This document shows, piece by piece, positions 1 through 12,894 of a stretch of 64,000 nucleotides of DNA. A program made the translations under genes and the position numbers. This DNA comes from Cladobotryum mycophilum (lineage: Eukaryota > Ascomycota > Sordariomycetes > Hypocreales > Hypocreaceae). Numbering within the stretch: the first letter of the stretch is position 1; every line of letters begins with the position of its first letter. Under the pieces are notes generated by a model. That model was given only the letters and a program-made list of their open reading frames with translations, did no database searches and had not been told where the DNA came from. The stretch lies in NCBI GenBank assembly GCA_036429605.1, contig JAVFKD010000004.1:496001-560000 (forward strand). Reading direction: 5' to 3'.

Positions 1-285
1 TACAAGACAGTTTTCAACTACACCCCCGTGGTATCAATCGAAATAGCAAGAAGAAGAAAAGGAGGAAAGAAAGAAAGAAAGGAAACCAACAAACATGAGA
101 AATAAATAAATAAAGACATATACAAAGAAGAAATTGGCATCAACGGGCCTGGCTATAAACGGAAAAGTCGAAACATATACTCGTAACTTCTCATCATTCA
201 TCAAACAGCCTCGCCCCAAAAGGAGGGAAAGGCTAGGGTAGCCTGCTGGATCCAGCCAGCGAGGCAGAAACATCAAAGCCGCTCT

Positions 286-2353
286 TTAGCCCCGATAGTC
301 GGGCTTCCGCGACATGTTGACCGGTGGTGGGGCTTCGTCATCGTCGCCGTCCAACGGATATGGTGGGATGAAAGAATCCAACCCCTCACCGCGACCATGA
401 CGATGGGCCTGCTGCTCGGGTAAAGGTGTTTTTGGTGGCACCGGTGGCGGCATATCAGGTGTAAGGAATGGCGCATCTATCCTCGTCGCGGGCGTGTGCG
501 GTCGCCTAGGCTCCTCATCGGCGCTCACAATGGCAATCTTATCGGCACCCGAGGCATTTCTGTATTGTGCCGGCGTCGGAGCGGTGCCGAGAAGTTGATC
601 ATCCTCCGGCGGGGGAGACGCCGGGCTGACTGTCCTCGCATGAGGCGAGCCGCGGGAATGTCCGCCGGCAGGGCTGATCATCTCGTGAGAGCTTCGTGGA
701 GAAGGTAAGCTATTCACGTGCATGTGAATGCTGTCCCGACCAGAATCAAATGAAGAACGACTCGGCGGGCTGTGCGAACCGTGGCGGAAAGTTGAGCCAG
801 GAAGTGGCGCGTCGCCAGGCAGTTCAACCGCAAGAGGATGCTCAAAGTTGGTGGCGGATGTCGTCTTGATGAGCTCGGGGATGTTGACTGAGCCACGCTC
901 CGCGCGTTCCATGCGCTGCTTAGCCTTGTGCACCTTGGCCAACTTGGACGAGATGCCCTGAATCATCTTCTGCTCATCATCGCGCCCCATGTACCTTCTC
1001 GTACCGTTGCTGATCTCGCCAAGCCGGTTCCACTCATTCATACCAAACTCGCCGACGCCAATCTCGACGTTGAGCCGGTAGTAGTGCTCGGCATTGACGC
1101 CACGCTTAATAAGGTGCTCTCGGAGCATATACTCGTGAATCTTCTCGCAGCCCTCCATCTTGGCAATCAACTTTCTGCGGGCATCAGCAAACTCACCCAT
1201 GAAGCCCTCGTACCACAAGTGCTGGTTTGAGTCGCTGCCACGGGGTCGCTTTCCAGTACCAACGCTGACAAACACGCCGATTTCTCGTCCAGGCCACTCG
1301 TTAATCACCGCCTCATCCAAAGCCTCGGGGGACGGGTTGAAGGTGCCATATCCTTCGTCGTGGAATAGCGACTGCCCAATTTGGACGGGCTTGAAGGCCA
1401 AACCAATGGCGCAGGTAGCTCTTCCGGCTTGCCAGATTTTGCAATCGAATTCGGGCGGAGGCTCGCGACGAGAATCGTAGGATCGCAACATGACTGGTGG
1501 CGATCCACGGCTAGATCCCTTGTACATGGCCGTCACAACTCTAGAGGCTTTATTAGCAACAAGAACATGCGTGTGGGGTGAATTGTTGGGGGATGAGGTT
1601 ATTATGTTAACCACTTACGTCTTGGTTCGACTTTCTCGTGCATCGTATAATCTCGCATTCCCGTTGCCATATCTAGAGTTGAATGTTGGTCGGCCGGTAA
1701 TCTGACCGTTGGGGTTGCGTGCGCTAAAGCTCAGAACACTGGCATTGCTTGAATGGCGTTTCGGTGTGCCGGCGGCACTGGAATACTGAGCGGCGTTCAA
1801 GGGACTGATGATTTCGGGTTCGCCGCTGTCATTGCCCTCCTTCTCGAAAACGGTATGCTCCCAAACGCCCTGCTTGATAGCTTCTTCCAGCTTGCTCGCC
1901 TTGAACAGCGTGGACCGGTAGGGAATGCCGGCAATAGTCTTATCCGTCTCGAAGACCATCCGAGTCATCCGAACGTAGAGCTCTTTGCATGTTTCCAGAT
2001 CCAAACGTAGCCGGCCGAGCATGATGGCGATGAGGCCACCAGTACCAGTTCCCACAATTAGGTCGAAATGGTCGCAAGGCTTGGGAATTTCATGCCGGCG
2101 GGGTGCGCGGCCTTCGATTTCAACAAAAGTACGGTGCATCAGCTCCTGGACGATGATGAGCATCGAGTAACCGCGGACGCCTCCTCCATCTGTTATGGCG
2201 TAGAGTTAGCCATCACAAAAAACACGGTAATATGATACGAGGTCTGTTGGAGAGAGAAAAGAGGAGGGGGGGGGGGGGGGGCTTACCAAGTGAGAGGACG
2301 CGCAAGGGCGGTCCCTTTGTAGTGTCCTTTCTCCGGACACCGTAGGAGTCCAT
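286..2353 (-). CDS. Patatin-like phospholipase-family protein, nucleophile Ser replaced by Gly
   Basis: Model: complement(join(286..1540,1619..2189,2287..2353)), 630 aa. Introns are GTAAGT...CTAG (branch CTAAT) and GTAAGC...ACAG. The spliced N-terminus reads LSLDGGGVRGYS, the patatin oxyanion-hole motif DGGGxRG at about residues 23-29. The second patatin motif, normally G-x-S-x-G, reads G-T-G-T-G with Gly71 where the catalytic Ser should be. The Asp of the dyad is probably Asp274 in FHDEGYG. The last 250 or so residues are Ser/Pro-rich and probably disordered. Patatins are lipid acyl hydrolases using a Ser-Asp dyad, so this copy is predicted inactive or altered by inference. Some fungal relatives may share the Gly, which I cannot check here. 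The ATG at 2353 was chosen because the longer upstream reading lacks an ATG. Intron 1 carries a 16-base G run (plus strand) touching the donor. Confidence 0.88.
2266..2281. repeat. Poly-G run of 16 inside patatin intron 1
   Basis: Sixteen consecutive G on the plus strand. On the coding strand the intron begins GTAAGC and goes straight into this C run. It sits a few bases from the 5' splice site. Confidence 0.9.
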
Positions 2354-5300
2354 GATGATATCTTGCGATGCGACGGGAAGCTTTTGATTGAAAAGTGGCA
2401 AGAGAGTTTTTTGTTTTGTTTTTAATTTGTGGGTGAATGAACAGAGTAGGTAAGGATAGGTGAAGTAGAGCAGGCAACGTTCGTTGTTGGACAGACAAAG
2501 AGCGAAAGTGGCTGGGACAGTGGTGTATGTAGGTTGTCCGTACTGTGTGCCTGTGTGTGTGCTGTGTTAAATGCAATGCAATGCAACTCCAACGGCGCTC
2601 GCGAAAATGCGCTCAATGAACAATGACGACAATTGTTCTTCAGGCCGTTTCTCTCATAAGTCGATGTATTTTTAAACAAAAAGTTGTTCGGATTCGCGTC
2701 TCGGCTTCCGGTAATGGACGGATCTGGTGGCGAAGCAAAAAGAGCAAAGCGATGACCAAGACGTAAGAATTACCCAAAAAGAGAGGTCCACGGGTGACTC
2801 TGATTGAGGCTTGATGCTTTTTGGGGGGTGAGTGACGCAACTGCCCGCCAACTACTGCGAGGGGCCGCTGTGAGGGGGAGGAAGAGCTGGAGCTCGGGGG
2901 GTTCTTTGGGGGTCCCTCTTTTTTTTAGGGGCGCAGGGTTGCCTCTTTGGTTCCAATGCTGGTCGGGCTTCAAGGTTCTTGTCTTGGGGTGCTTCTTCTG
3001 ACTGAACCTGAACCTGGAACCCGCCACTAAAACTGTCACAGGACCAACCTTAATAAAGTGTGCCGTAGATCTTTGAAGCCCTGCAGAAGCCTGAAGTGGG
3101 AGTGCGAGTTTGGAGTTGGCGCTATCTAGGCCTATATCTAGAAGCAGAAAAAGGAGTGCAAGGGGAAAAGAAGGGATGAAACAGAGCAAGGTGTAGTACC
3201 CAGGTAGGTATGGATGGCTCCGTATCTGAATATAGATAGATAAATAGGCAAATATCTGATATGTGTGTGAAGGAAAGAGTGTGGTTTTAAATATCAATAA
3301 AGCCTCCATCCATCCATCCACCTCAAGCCGAGGGATCCCGCCAAGATATACCCTATCCATTCCCAATGCAATGCCCTCCCCCTCTCCCTCCATGTCACGA
3401 GAGAGCCAAGCATGACGGACTCGACTTAAACTCACTCGCTTACTCCATTATTTCTCTCTCATTTTCTGCAGAGAACTTGGTTGGCGTGCGTGGTGGAGAG
3501 ACACAGAGAGAGAAAGAGAGACATGGTAGATAGTACGTACATGGAGAGCTCGCCAAACTCCCCATCTCCATCCCCATCTCAACTCAAAACTCAACCACGC
3601 GATGCAACGCCAGAGACGCAAATACCAGGAGGCAATATCCACAAATTACTTAAACTTGTTGCTGACCAAACAGAAAATCTTCACCGTAGATTCCCTTTTC
3701 CTTCGAGACATTTTGATTTAAATCTCTCGTTGGCGCGTATTAGTAGCATTATTATTCTTATTTTTTGGGGGAGAGGGGAGGGTGCCACCTTTTTTTCTCC
3801 ATCTGTTTCTCGATAACGTACGAGGTAGTACAAAGTAGGTAGGAAAAAGAGATCCATGGATGCTACCTTGCTTCTCCCATCTCCTCTCCTCTCCTCTCCT
3901 CTCCTCCCCTCTCCGCTCGCCCGCCTGCCCATAAAAAAGAACAAGGTACGAGCAGATTTCTATAAGTTGTTGGTCTTTTTGTCGTTTCTTTTCTTGTGAG
4001 ACCCGCGTCATGTCATGCACGCTGTTCGTCAGCACGGTTCGTGTGTGCGGGCGGGATGGAGGAGCGTTGAACCGTACGACTGGAAGAGGCGGTGCAGCAT
4101 CTGCTCTCGAACAAACCGTTGTCTCCCTCGGTCTTGGCCGTATCCCACGTGATGGACAATGTGAGGCACGCATCTTACTTGATACTCCATGGAGACTGTG
4201 CAATCTTAAAAAAAAAATAGAAGGCGTCCTAAACTAAGGTTGTTCCAGAATGTTCAAAGACTTTCTCAATCTCCGTCGGAGAGCAACGCTCAAATCCCAT
4301 TCATCCCATCATCATCATGCCCGGCCAGCAAAATCCATTAAGTAAAAAAAGGGCATGGCTTCCGGTTCAAGCGGCATGGCCGGACCGCCGTCTTCATTGG
4401 ATGGGGACCCGCACATGGTCCGGGTTCGCATCGAGATGGGGATGGCCGCTTCTCTTTAACCATCTTCTTCTTTCAGTATAGGACGAGCGGCGGACGGTAT
4501 GCAGCTCCCCTTCATTACTACAGAAACGCACGCCAAACACGAAACGCTGCAGCACAACAGCAACAGCGCCCTTTAGTTTGTCGACAGCAAAGGTACGGAG
4601 TAGATTAGATACTCCCTCTCTCTCTCAACTTCACCGCCTCGTCCGGACTCTTGAAGAGGAATGAGACGATCCCCCCAGCTTGCCAGATCGTTCCTCGACC
4701 ATCGTGTCCGTGTCTTTAATTTAACTTATTAATGTTTTACTCCGTCACTGCTAGTCACAGCCTACCCTAACCCTCTTTTGTCACTTACAGCCGGCGCTGT
4801 TCCACTCGGCAGATAGATATATATCTCTCACCAAGGTTCTAGAACTGGGTACCTGCTTTCTACCGCCGATGGAGTCAAGGTAGACCAGAGAGAGAGAGAG
4901 AAAGAAAGAAAAGAGGAAGAAAAAGAAAAGAAAAAGAGTAAAGAAAAAAGATTGGAGCACGATGAAATGTCTCTAAACCATCGATTTGCTGACAGGGGTA
5001 ATTTGGAATGGAATGCGCACGGAAACAATTTTGCGGGTGGAACATCCCGCACATCATGCAAGCTAAGTGCTGTACCTGCTTTATGGCAACAGGACGATGT
5101 TGCATTTAGGGCCGTAGGTCTTTGATGGCGGCAGTGGGAAGGACGTTATCAATACCACTACGGTATTTGTCTCCTCCTCTTCTCTTCTCTCCCCAATTTG
5201 TAACGATGAGACGAGGGAAGGAGGGAGAGACAAAGAGAACATACGTGGATGAGACAGGGCGGACAAGACCGGTATTTGATGCAGTTATCCCGGCGATATT

Positions 5301-7814
5301 GACGCATCCTACTGCTACTGCTACTGCTACCCAGGTAGGGTAGGTAGACTATGGGATCGTCATCAATTCCATTGCAAAGGGCATACAGCAAGGCAACACG
5401 GATCACGATGGATCTTCCCAACGGATGCCAACTCAACAAGTCGTCATCAAGAGTAAGCAGATTCAGCGCGCCCTTTCTTAGGTCTTGTGAAGTTCTATCA
5501 ATATCATCATCATCATCTTCTTTTTCTTTTTCTTTTTCTGCCTGCCACGTGGAAATAAAAAAGCACTGATTGTTTGGTTCGAGAATCTGGACCGGAGAGA
5601 GAAAATATTGGCTAGAGGGTATATGCATCTAGAACCGGAAGATGATGCAGAGGCATCCGGGATTAAGAGCAATATATAGATGAAGAGGGATCCAATGAAC
5701 CAAACCACTCGACTAAAGATCCTAAAATATCTTGCTTGATAATACGGGATGTTGAGATTGGACCTTTGCCCTTTTGTCAGCAATGTGCAATTTTTCTCTC
5801 CTTCTTCCTCTCTCTCTCTCTCCCTCATCTGCGCGTGCGTGCCTGTGCCTGTCCACGAACTTGGAATAGTATTGATGAGATGATTGTGGCGTTGTTAATA
5901 TTGAACAGCCAGGGCCAAGCCCCTTCCCCCTTGTGTCAATGCCTGACAAACACCAAAACGTGTCAAGCCGATTGGTCTTTGATACTCATATCGGTTTGAT
6001 GAAGCCGTCAAGAGGCGAAAAAATGAGGAAATGAAGAAATCTATGCTGTGCTACTCCAGCCCTCGGATTGGCATCTCTCCCCCTTGACTCGTGAGGCCAC
6101 CGACTTCTTCTGCCCGAGGAAACCAAGGAGAAAAGCTTTTCATTCGTGCACGTAGCCCTGCTTTGCATTGCCACTACCACCTACCACCCACTACCATTCT
6201 TATCAGCAGCAGCTAAGCCTCGCCTCGTCACCTGCGCGCTTGTAGTTCTCTTTTTCATAATACGAGCGTCTCTGCATAAAAATTGGAGGAAACAAAAAAA
6301 AAAAAAAAGAGTCATCCCTGATCAACAAGAAACAATTTAGCAAGGACTTGGCACGGAAACGGCGGCATGTACTATGTGTACATGTTTGTTTGTTTGCTTG
6401 TTTGATTGATCGACCTGTACTCCGTGCCTGAAATTGATGCCTTCAGCCTTCATCGTATCGCAATCTTGGTATGTAGCCCGGCGGGCCACGGTAAGTCGCC
6501 TTGTATGGATACCCAAGGCAGGGCGGATTGTCAGTGTAGAAGGCGGCGACCAATACGGAGTGTGCAATACGCGTATTATCCAATAGCTGCACCCGAACAA
6601 AACACCGGGTATAGGTTATCTTCGCAACACTCTCCGGATTGAGCGTGCATGCTATCATGAGCAGACGGGTAGACAATGGCCACACGTGTTCGTATACAAA
6701 ATAAGTAGGCAAGACATGCAAAAGATGCCATCCCATCGCTCACATCAAACCACATGTGTGAGTGCCGGCCGATATCGTCGGGCATCAGAATAAGGGAAGG
6801 GATACGCGCACGAGAACCGAACGGAAGGCTGTTGAGCCGAAAGGCCGCTATCGAATCAGGTGCATAGGATTTGTATCTAATAATAAGTATGTGCATACAA
6901 ACATCAGACAAACATTAGACATTAACTCGGCATGTGTGAGCGTGGTAGGTGTGGAAGGGCTCGGGTACGGTCGCGAAAATGACTGCCGCCCCCACTTGCA
7001 AGGTAAGGCCCAGTAAGGCCTATGCTGTATAGGTACTGACGGAACAGTCATAAGTATGATGTGCGTATTCCATCAAGGCTGAGAATGAGGCGAGGCTGCT
7101 GTTGCTGCTGCTGCTGCTGCTGGCTGGCCATGTCATCCCCCGCCTCATCCACTCCATAATTATGGTGACCTTCCGAAACAAGTGGTACGGACGGACGGAC
7201 GGACCGGTTGATGCTCACGATGGTGGCAAAATCCAGAGGCGCGGGATTCATCATCAGACACGGACGCAAACGAGAGTTAATACGGGTACGACATTGGGGG
7301 CACGATGTTGCTGCTACTGTGTTGCTTTGCAGCGCGCGAGAGAAATAGAGACAGAGAAGAGGAAAGGAAATCAAAGGGCGTACGTACTATAGCTGTGGCC
7401 ATGACCGTTTCCGTCCATTTTGAGCCGTCCCACATGCTACATGCTGCAAGCCTTTTGGTTGGGCGTCACCGACCAGATTACAAGGCCTTGTAGTAGGTAA
7501 AGCACTGGCAAATCATTTGATAGGAATGCAATGGCGATTGGTAGCATCGTGAGTTTTTTTGCGATACGTCAGGCGGAAACGCGCAACCTTGTCCCCTCCT
7601 CTACCACATCCCCGCCAAGCTCATTCGAAACCTTGCGTCGAGATCCAATGATGTGCATCGTGAGAGGCATGATCTGCAGACTGTCCAGTTCAGTCCAGTT
7701 CTAGATGACAGTTGACGTGTGCTAGTCCTTTGCCACTAGGCTCGAGTCTTCGGTGTCGAGCAGGCTGAAAACGAGAGAGACGATGACATTCTCTCGCCTC
7801 GAACCATTTGGTGA

Positions 7815-7846
<32 letters not shown>

Positions 7847-9929
7847 AAAAAAGAGACGCCGACCGGATTGTACAAGTATGTACTCCGTATCCATGAATGG
7901 ATGGATGGATGGATGGGATCCATAAATTGCTTTGGTTGCCACAACCCTGATGCCCTGAACTCGGCTGGCGTCCTCGGGAGCGAGCGTGGTGGTTACGTGG
8001 GTGGTTGAATGTGCCAGCTAGCCTGTTGCTACTACCATACCATACAAGTCGCACTACCTCAATACCTTGACTTTCCTTGGACCACTTGCTCCTCCCTGGA
8101 CACTTCCTTTGGCTGCCGCTGGGATCATTACTCCGTAGACGAGGCTACAGCATGATTCGTCTGTAGCCAACTCGAGGCTAGGCCCTGCAAATCAACACGC
8201 GTCAGCCCACACCAAGACGTTTTTAGGGTGGGTCGACCAGTCACAGCGAGTCTTTTGCGCTGGCCCCTCAGCTCTTGTGTGCACAAACGAAAAGAAAAGA
8301 AGGAAAAAAAATAGGTTGGTTTGACTGCGCCATTGAGCTGCTGAAGAAGCAGAAACATGGAAGAGGCACCAACTTTTTGAACCATTCCCGGCTGACTCTT
8401 GTCTTTTTTTGCCTCTCTGCCCTTTGCCGGATTAGACCTAGAAGGGGGATAGTTGTCCTGTTGTACCATCTACCTACTACCTACTACCTACTAGGAGGTA
8501 CTACCTAGGTAGGCACTTACTAAGGTACCCTACCTTGGGGTTTCTCCTTACATCTACCAAAAGGTATTCTTACTACTAAGGTAGGTAGGCATTCTTACTA
8601 TGGCAGATAATTTCATCATTCGCCTCATTCTTCCGTAGTCGGCTGCATAAGAGTGACAAAGAGGGAGCTGGGAGCTGACAGTTGTACAAGCCTGTGGAGC
8701 CTCAAGGTACACGCCAGCTACCTGCACTTGTACCTGTGCCTGCTCCAAGGCCATGTGATGATTGTGTGGGGAGACACACCGAACATGGAGGGAGAATGGC
8801 TGGACGGCCTGCGTATTGGCACCCCAAGCCTTGAGGTACCGAGACATGTACCTGTAACCCTCCAGCTCTCTCTCTCTCTCTCTCTCTCTTGTGCGACAGT
8901 GACGACCGAACGACCGATGGCAACAACAAACGAGGGCCTTGCGCTAATGTGCGAGACTGAAAGAGAGACAGAGAAAGAGACAGAGAGAGAGAGAGGCACA
9001 GTAGTGAGAAGGGTACGTACCCATGTGAGGCAAGGGACTCTATTCACACAAGAGAATATATGCATATGCAATCAAACAATCTCAGCTCGCAAAGGGAACC
9101 TGACAAACAGGACAGTGTAGAATGTTTGTTTGTTTGTTTGTTTGTTTGTCTATGTGTACGCGCATCAAATTTACACGCTCCTCTTTTTCTTTCTTTCTTT
9201 TCTTTTCTTTTCTTTTCCAATCATCATCTTTTCTTCTTCTCTCTCATCAAACCAAATCGGTGTGTGCATGTGCGTACCCGTGGATCCATCCATTCTGTCC
9301 TATCCTATCCCATGCCAATGCCATGCCCATGAACAGCTTTCACCAGGTGACGAGGTTTGTGTGGAATGAGTGGAATGAGTGGACGGTCAGGCTGCCGCCA
9401 CAGGGCTCTTTTCCTGCTGGCACCCCGCTTTTCGTTATGTACCCTTGAACGGTTGCGCCTTGGCTAGTTGCGTCCAATCGCATCGTCCCTGAAACCCCCC
9501 ACAGTCAGGCGGACCACCCACTGGACACCCACTGGACGGCCACTTCGACAGCCGGTGGACTTTGCCCAGTGGAGAGAGAGAGAGACAAGAGGCCCTGAAG
9601 GTTACCCCCGGCCCCCCAGTGCCTCATGCCGACTACAGCCTCGTCTACTATGAAGCATTGAAACACTCTCGCCCCAGTTTCTCTTTCCCTAGTAACTACT
9701 AATCCGCAGCCCAGCCTTATTCTCTTCTCTCACCCACACCCTCACCCTCATCCTCACCCTCACCCGACCACTTCCACTACACACTGGACTACTATTACAT
9801 CTCGTACCTTTCTCACCTACTTTTTCGCCCTTTAACTCTCGCCTCTTGTTTTTATTTCAACATCATCCGCCTTCTCAATTCCACCTTTCCGACCTCTACC
9901 GCTTCCTCTCGAGACTCCTCAATTCCTTG

Positions 9930-9972
<43 letters not shown>

Positions 9973-10035
9973 TTCTCGCTTGCTTCCCTCCTCCTCCTTA
10001 TCCCAGCTTCAATCGATTTTAGCTAGGGTTCGTCG
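2354..10035. other. Long gene-free interval (7.7 kb)
   Basis: No ORF here has a recognisable domain, codon bias or exon-intron structure. The interval between the patatin start and the caspase-like gene holds low-complexity DNA: CTCCT repeats near 3881-3906, CTG runs near 7095-7121 and 7814-7840, TC repeats at 8864-8890, TTTG repeats at 9123-9149 and a CA repeat at 9931-9969. Three exact TACTCCGTA/TACGGAGTA 9-mers lie at 4594, 7881 and 8129. Around 8470-8590 there is a cluster of CTACCTA/TAGGTAG words. The final few hundred bases before 10036 are pyrimidine-rich, as in fungal promoters and 5' leaders. Long UTRs or non-coding RNAs cannot be excluded. Confidence 0.6.
9931..9969. repeat. (CA)n microsatellite in the leader of the caspase-like gene
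   Basis: About 19 uninterrupted CA units, ending roughly 67 bp before the ATG at 10036. It probably lies in the promoter or 5' UTR. Confidence 0.9.
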
Positions 10036-12894
10036 ATGGAACCGTCCAGCAAAAAGCGGAAGCTGGCTCCCAAAGTCAACTCTTCCACGACTCCAGATTC
10101 TCGGCCTACTTCGCAATATTCTCACGAAACGGTCAGCCTCGGCCCTCCCAAGTTCTTGGATCGAAGCCCTCTTTATACTAACTTGGGATATATCAGTCAC
10201 AGCAGCACTACTCCGCACACGATGCTCCCGTTACCGAACGTCAGGACTTCGAGGCTTTTGCCAGACACCTTCAGGATGCCGCCATGTTGATCCAGCGCCA
10301 GACGGAACGTCTACCATACAGCGATGTCTCGGTACTATTATTAAGCTGGGAGGAGGATCAGACGGTCCACGAGGATCTCATTGCGTTCGAGCAGGTTATG
10401 CAGAAGCAATACAACTTCAATACCCAACGATGGCAGATTCCTACGGTCCCCAATCCCAGCATCAAGCTTGGTGTTCAAATGGCTTCTTTCCTCGAGAACG
10501 TCAGGCCGAACCACCTTCTCATCATATACTATGCTGGTTATGGATATGCCAGCTCCGACGGTCAGCTATATTGGGCCTGGTGAGTATTCTGTTCGCTTTG
10601 GTTCAACACCTGTCAGTCTCTAGCATCATACCTCTCTAACCTACGTCTCCACAGTAATGCGCGAGAGGACGCCGCCAAGCTCAAGTGGGATGGGGTCCGT
10701 TGTTTATTCGAAGATGCCCAGTCGGATATCCTACTGCTCCTCGATACATGCGCCGACCCCGAAACTGCTGTTGCTGGAAGCCACGGGATAAAGCAGACCA
10801 TCGCAGCTTGTTCGCCAGATCATAAGCTCCGTGATGACCCGAACCAGCGCTCATTTACGTCATGTTTGACCGAGGCACTCCGTAAACTCAGTGGTGGACA
10901 GCCGTTTAGCGCCCAAAGACTCTACGAAGAAACGCGCACTCAGAGACAGCAACACTTGGCCCAAAGCCCGGCTGTATCCAACAACACGGCCTCACCCCCT
11001 TCACCCCCAATGCCCATCCTCTTCACCCTCACTCCTGGGAAAGCCCAAAATTTGACACTGGCCTCATTACCAAGCCGACCATCTTCATCTTCGCAAAATG
11101 GGGCAGATGCTGATGCCCAAGCTGGACGCGCTCGCGACGATCGTCTGATTGATCCCGAATCGGTTGCGGACCTAAGATTCGAGGAGGCTCGAATCTTGGT
11201 TTGTACTACGTTTGTTGGGGATGCGAGTCCCGACATGTCCTTCTTTCACCAGTGGCTCCAGAATAGGCCACCGCTTGGCGCTAGAATCGCCGTTGAAGGC
11301 ATGTTTCTGGGCCCCCTACCATGCTCCTCATATCCATGCCGCATTCCATCTGGAATGTTGTGCAGCATGACAAAGTCTGCTGTTTCTTGGGTTACATTAG
11401 CTCGCATAACATGATTCATCTTTATGAGAAGCTAGTGGGCCCGGCTGGTATACGACCCTCAGCTAAAGAGGTAGAGGACGGTCGCATATTGTTGGAAGCA
11501 AGAGAGGTTGCAGCTGTAACACCTGCGCGCACACGGCGGGAACCAGACAGCCGTGACAGTCGCGACAATCCCTTTCCTTCATCGGCTACTAGAGACGGAG
11601 AATACCGACCTCACAGCAGTCCCGCTGGCATCACATTTACACCCACGCCACGAGGCATTACAACCATAAAGTCCAAGGACGATGTTGAAGATTCTGCTGC
11701 CGAGATGCAGGAGGCCGCAGAGCAGCTAAAGGCCCTGAGCCACGTCCGGCACAGGAGTGATGAGGCACAGCCTGCTGCCCTGCCACCAGCTCCAGCTTCG
11801 GCTCCAGCAGCAGCAGCACCTCCTCCTCCACCACCACCCCCCTCGTGCCGTCACTCCTACCGCTCCTCCTTCTCCTCCCCCTCCACCACTGCCTGCTGCT
11901 CGTGCTCGTTCCCCTACCCCCCTACCCCCCTCCTGCTACTCCTGCTCCTCCCGTCCCTGCCATGCGACCCCGGACCACACTGCCCGATGGTGCCCCTGAA
12001 TCTAGACACAGCGACATTGGGCCATCCCGCGAGACAGGCGAACCCAGACCTCTGGGCCCATCAACAGCCCTAGACATGCGAGCAAACATACGTGTCATCA
12101 AGCCTCCTAAGCGTGGTTTGTTTAAACAAGAAACTCGTTGCGATTATTGTAGTCATGCTCCGTTCAAAGATTCTTCGTCGCTCCGGAAGCACGTTGCCGC
12201 TGCGCATACCCGGCCGTTCCCCTGCGCTTTCTCGTTCGCTGGCTGTGCAAGCACGTTTGGGTCCAAGAATGAGTGGAAGCGGCATATTGCTTCCCAGCAT
12301 CTCTGCCTGACTTATTATCGCTGCTCGGCCTGCCCTCAAGCCTCGGCAGAGGGGAAAGGAAATGAATTCAACCGCAAGGATCTTTTCACTCAACATCTCC
12401 GTCGAATGCATGCGCCTTTTCAAATAAAGAGGACAGCCTCAAAAGGCGACAACAAGCTGCAGGCGGACTGGGAGGCCCAAGTTAAGGATATGCAGCAGTC
12501 GTGTCTTGTCCAAAGACGACACCCTCCACAAAAGTCGGCTTGTCCAAAGAAGGATTGCAATGGCATTTTTGAGGGGCCTACGTCTTGGGATGAGTGGACC
12601 GAACACGTGGGCCGGCACATGGAGAAGGGGGAGTCGCAACGGCTTGGCGTCGACAGCTTGCTAGCCCAATGGGCTCTTGAAGAAGGCATTATTGAAGTAA
12701 AGCCGGATGGCGAGTACCGTCTAACTCTCAACAATGGTTCTCTTGGTGGCGGGTCTGGAAGTGGCGGCGGCTCCAGCCTGGAGCGCAAGAACTCAAACAT
12801 GTCGTCTCGAGCAGGGAACGCCTCTCCCATGGCGGTAGAGACTCCTCCCCGGGACCTAAGACCGGATAGCGATGAGATGGATGTCGGAGAATGA
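10036..12894 (+). CDS. Caspase-like (C14-fold) domain fused to C2H2 zinc fingers; frame interrupted at poly-C runs
   Basis: Model: exons 10036..10131, 10197..10579 and 10655..12894. Intron 1 has a perfect TACTAAC branch and intron 2 runs GTGAGT...CACAG. The N-terminal domain resembles peptidase C14. LLIIYYAGYG replaces the usual YYAGHG, so the catalytic His position is Tyr147. A candidate catalytic Cys192 remains in LLLLDTCAD. A disordered Pro-rich stretch follows, then at least three Cys2His2 fingers: CDYC..H..H near 12148, CAFSFAGC..H..H near 12220, and CPKKDC..H..H near 12541. The frame shifts at the C run 11312-11316 (one C short). It shifts again in the Pro-rich C runs at 11836-11841 and about 11920-11935. 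I saw no splice sites there, so assembly indels are likely. Relatives are often annotated 'tyrosine-protein phosphatase', which nothing here supports. Function unknown; possibly a nuclear regulator. Confidence 0.75.

Noticed and set aside
4755..4780. Telomere-like CCCTAACCC
   Set aside because: Only one and a half units (ACCCTAACCCT) in unique sequence; no array, so not a telomere or clear interstitial telomeric repeat.
7095..7842. CTG/CAG runs that read as polyglutamine or polyserine ORFs
   Set aside because: Trinucleotide repeats in intergenic DNA; the surrounding frames are not conserved-looking and lack introns or domains.
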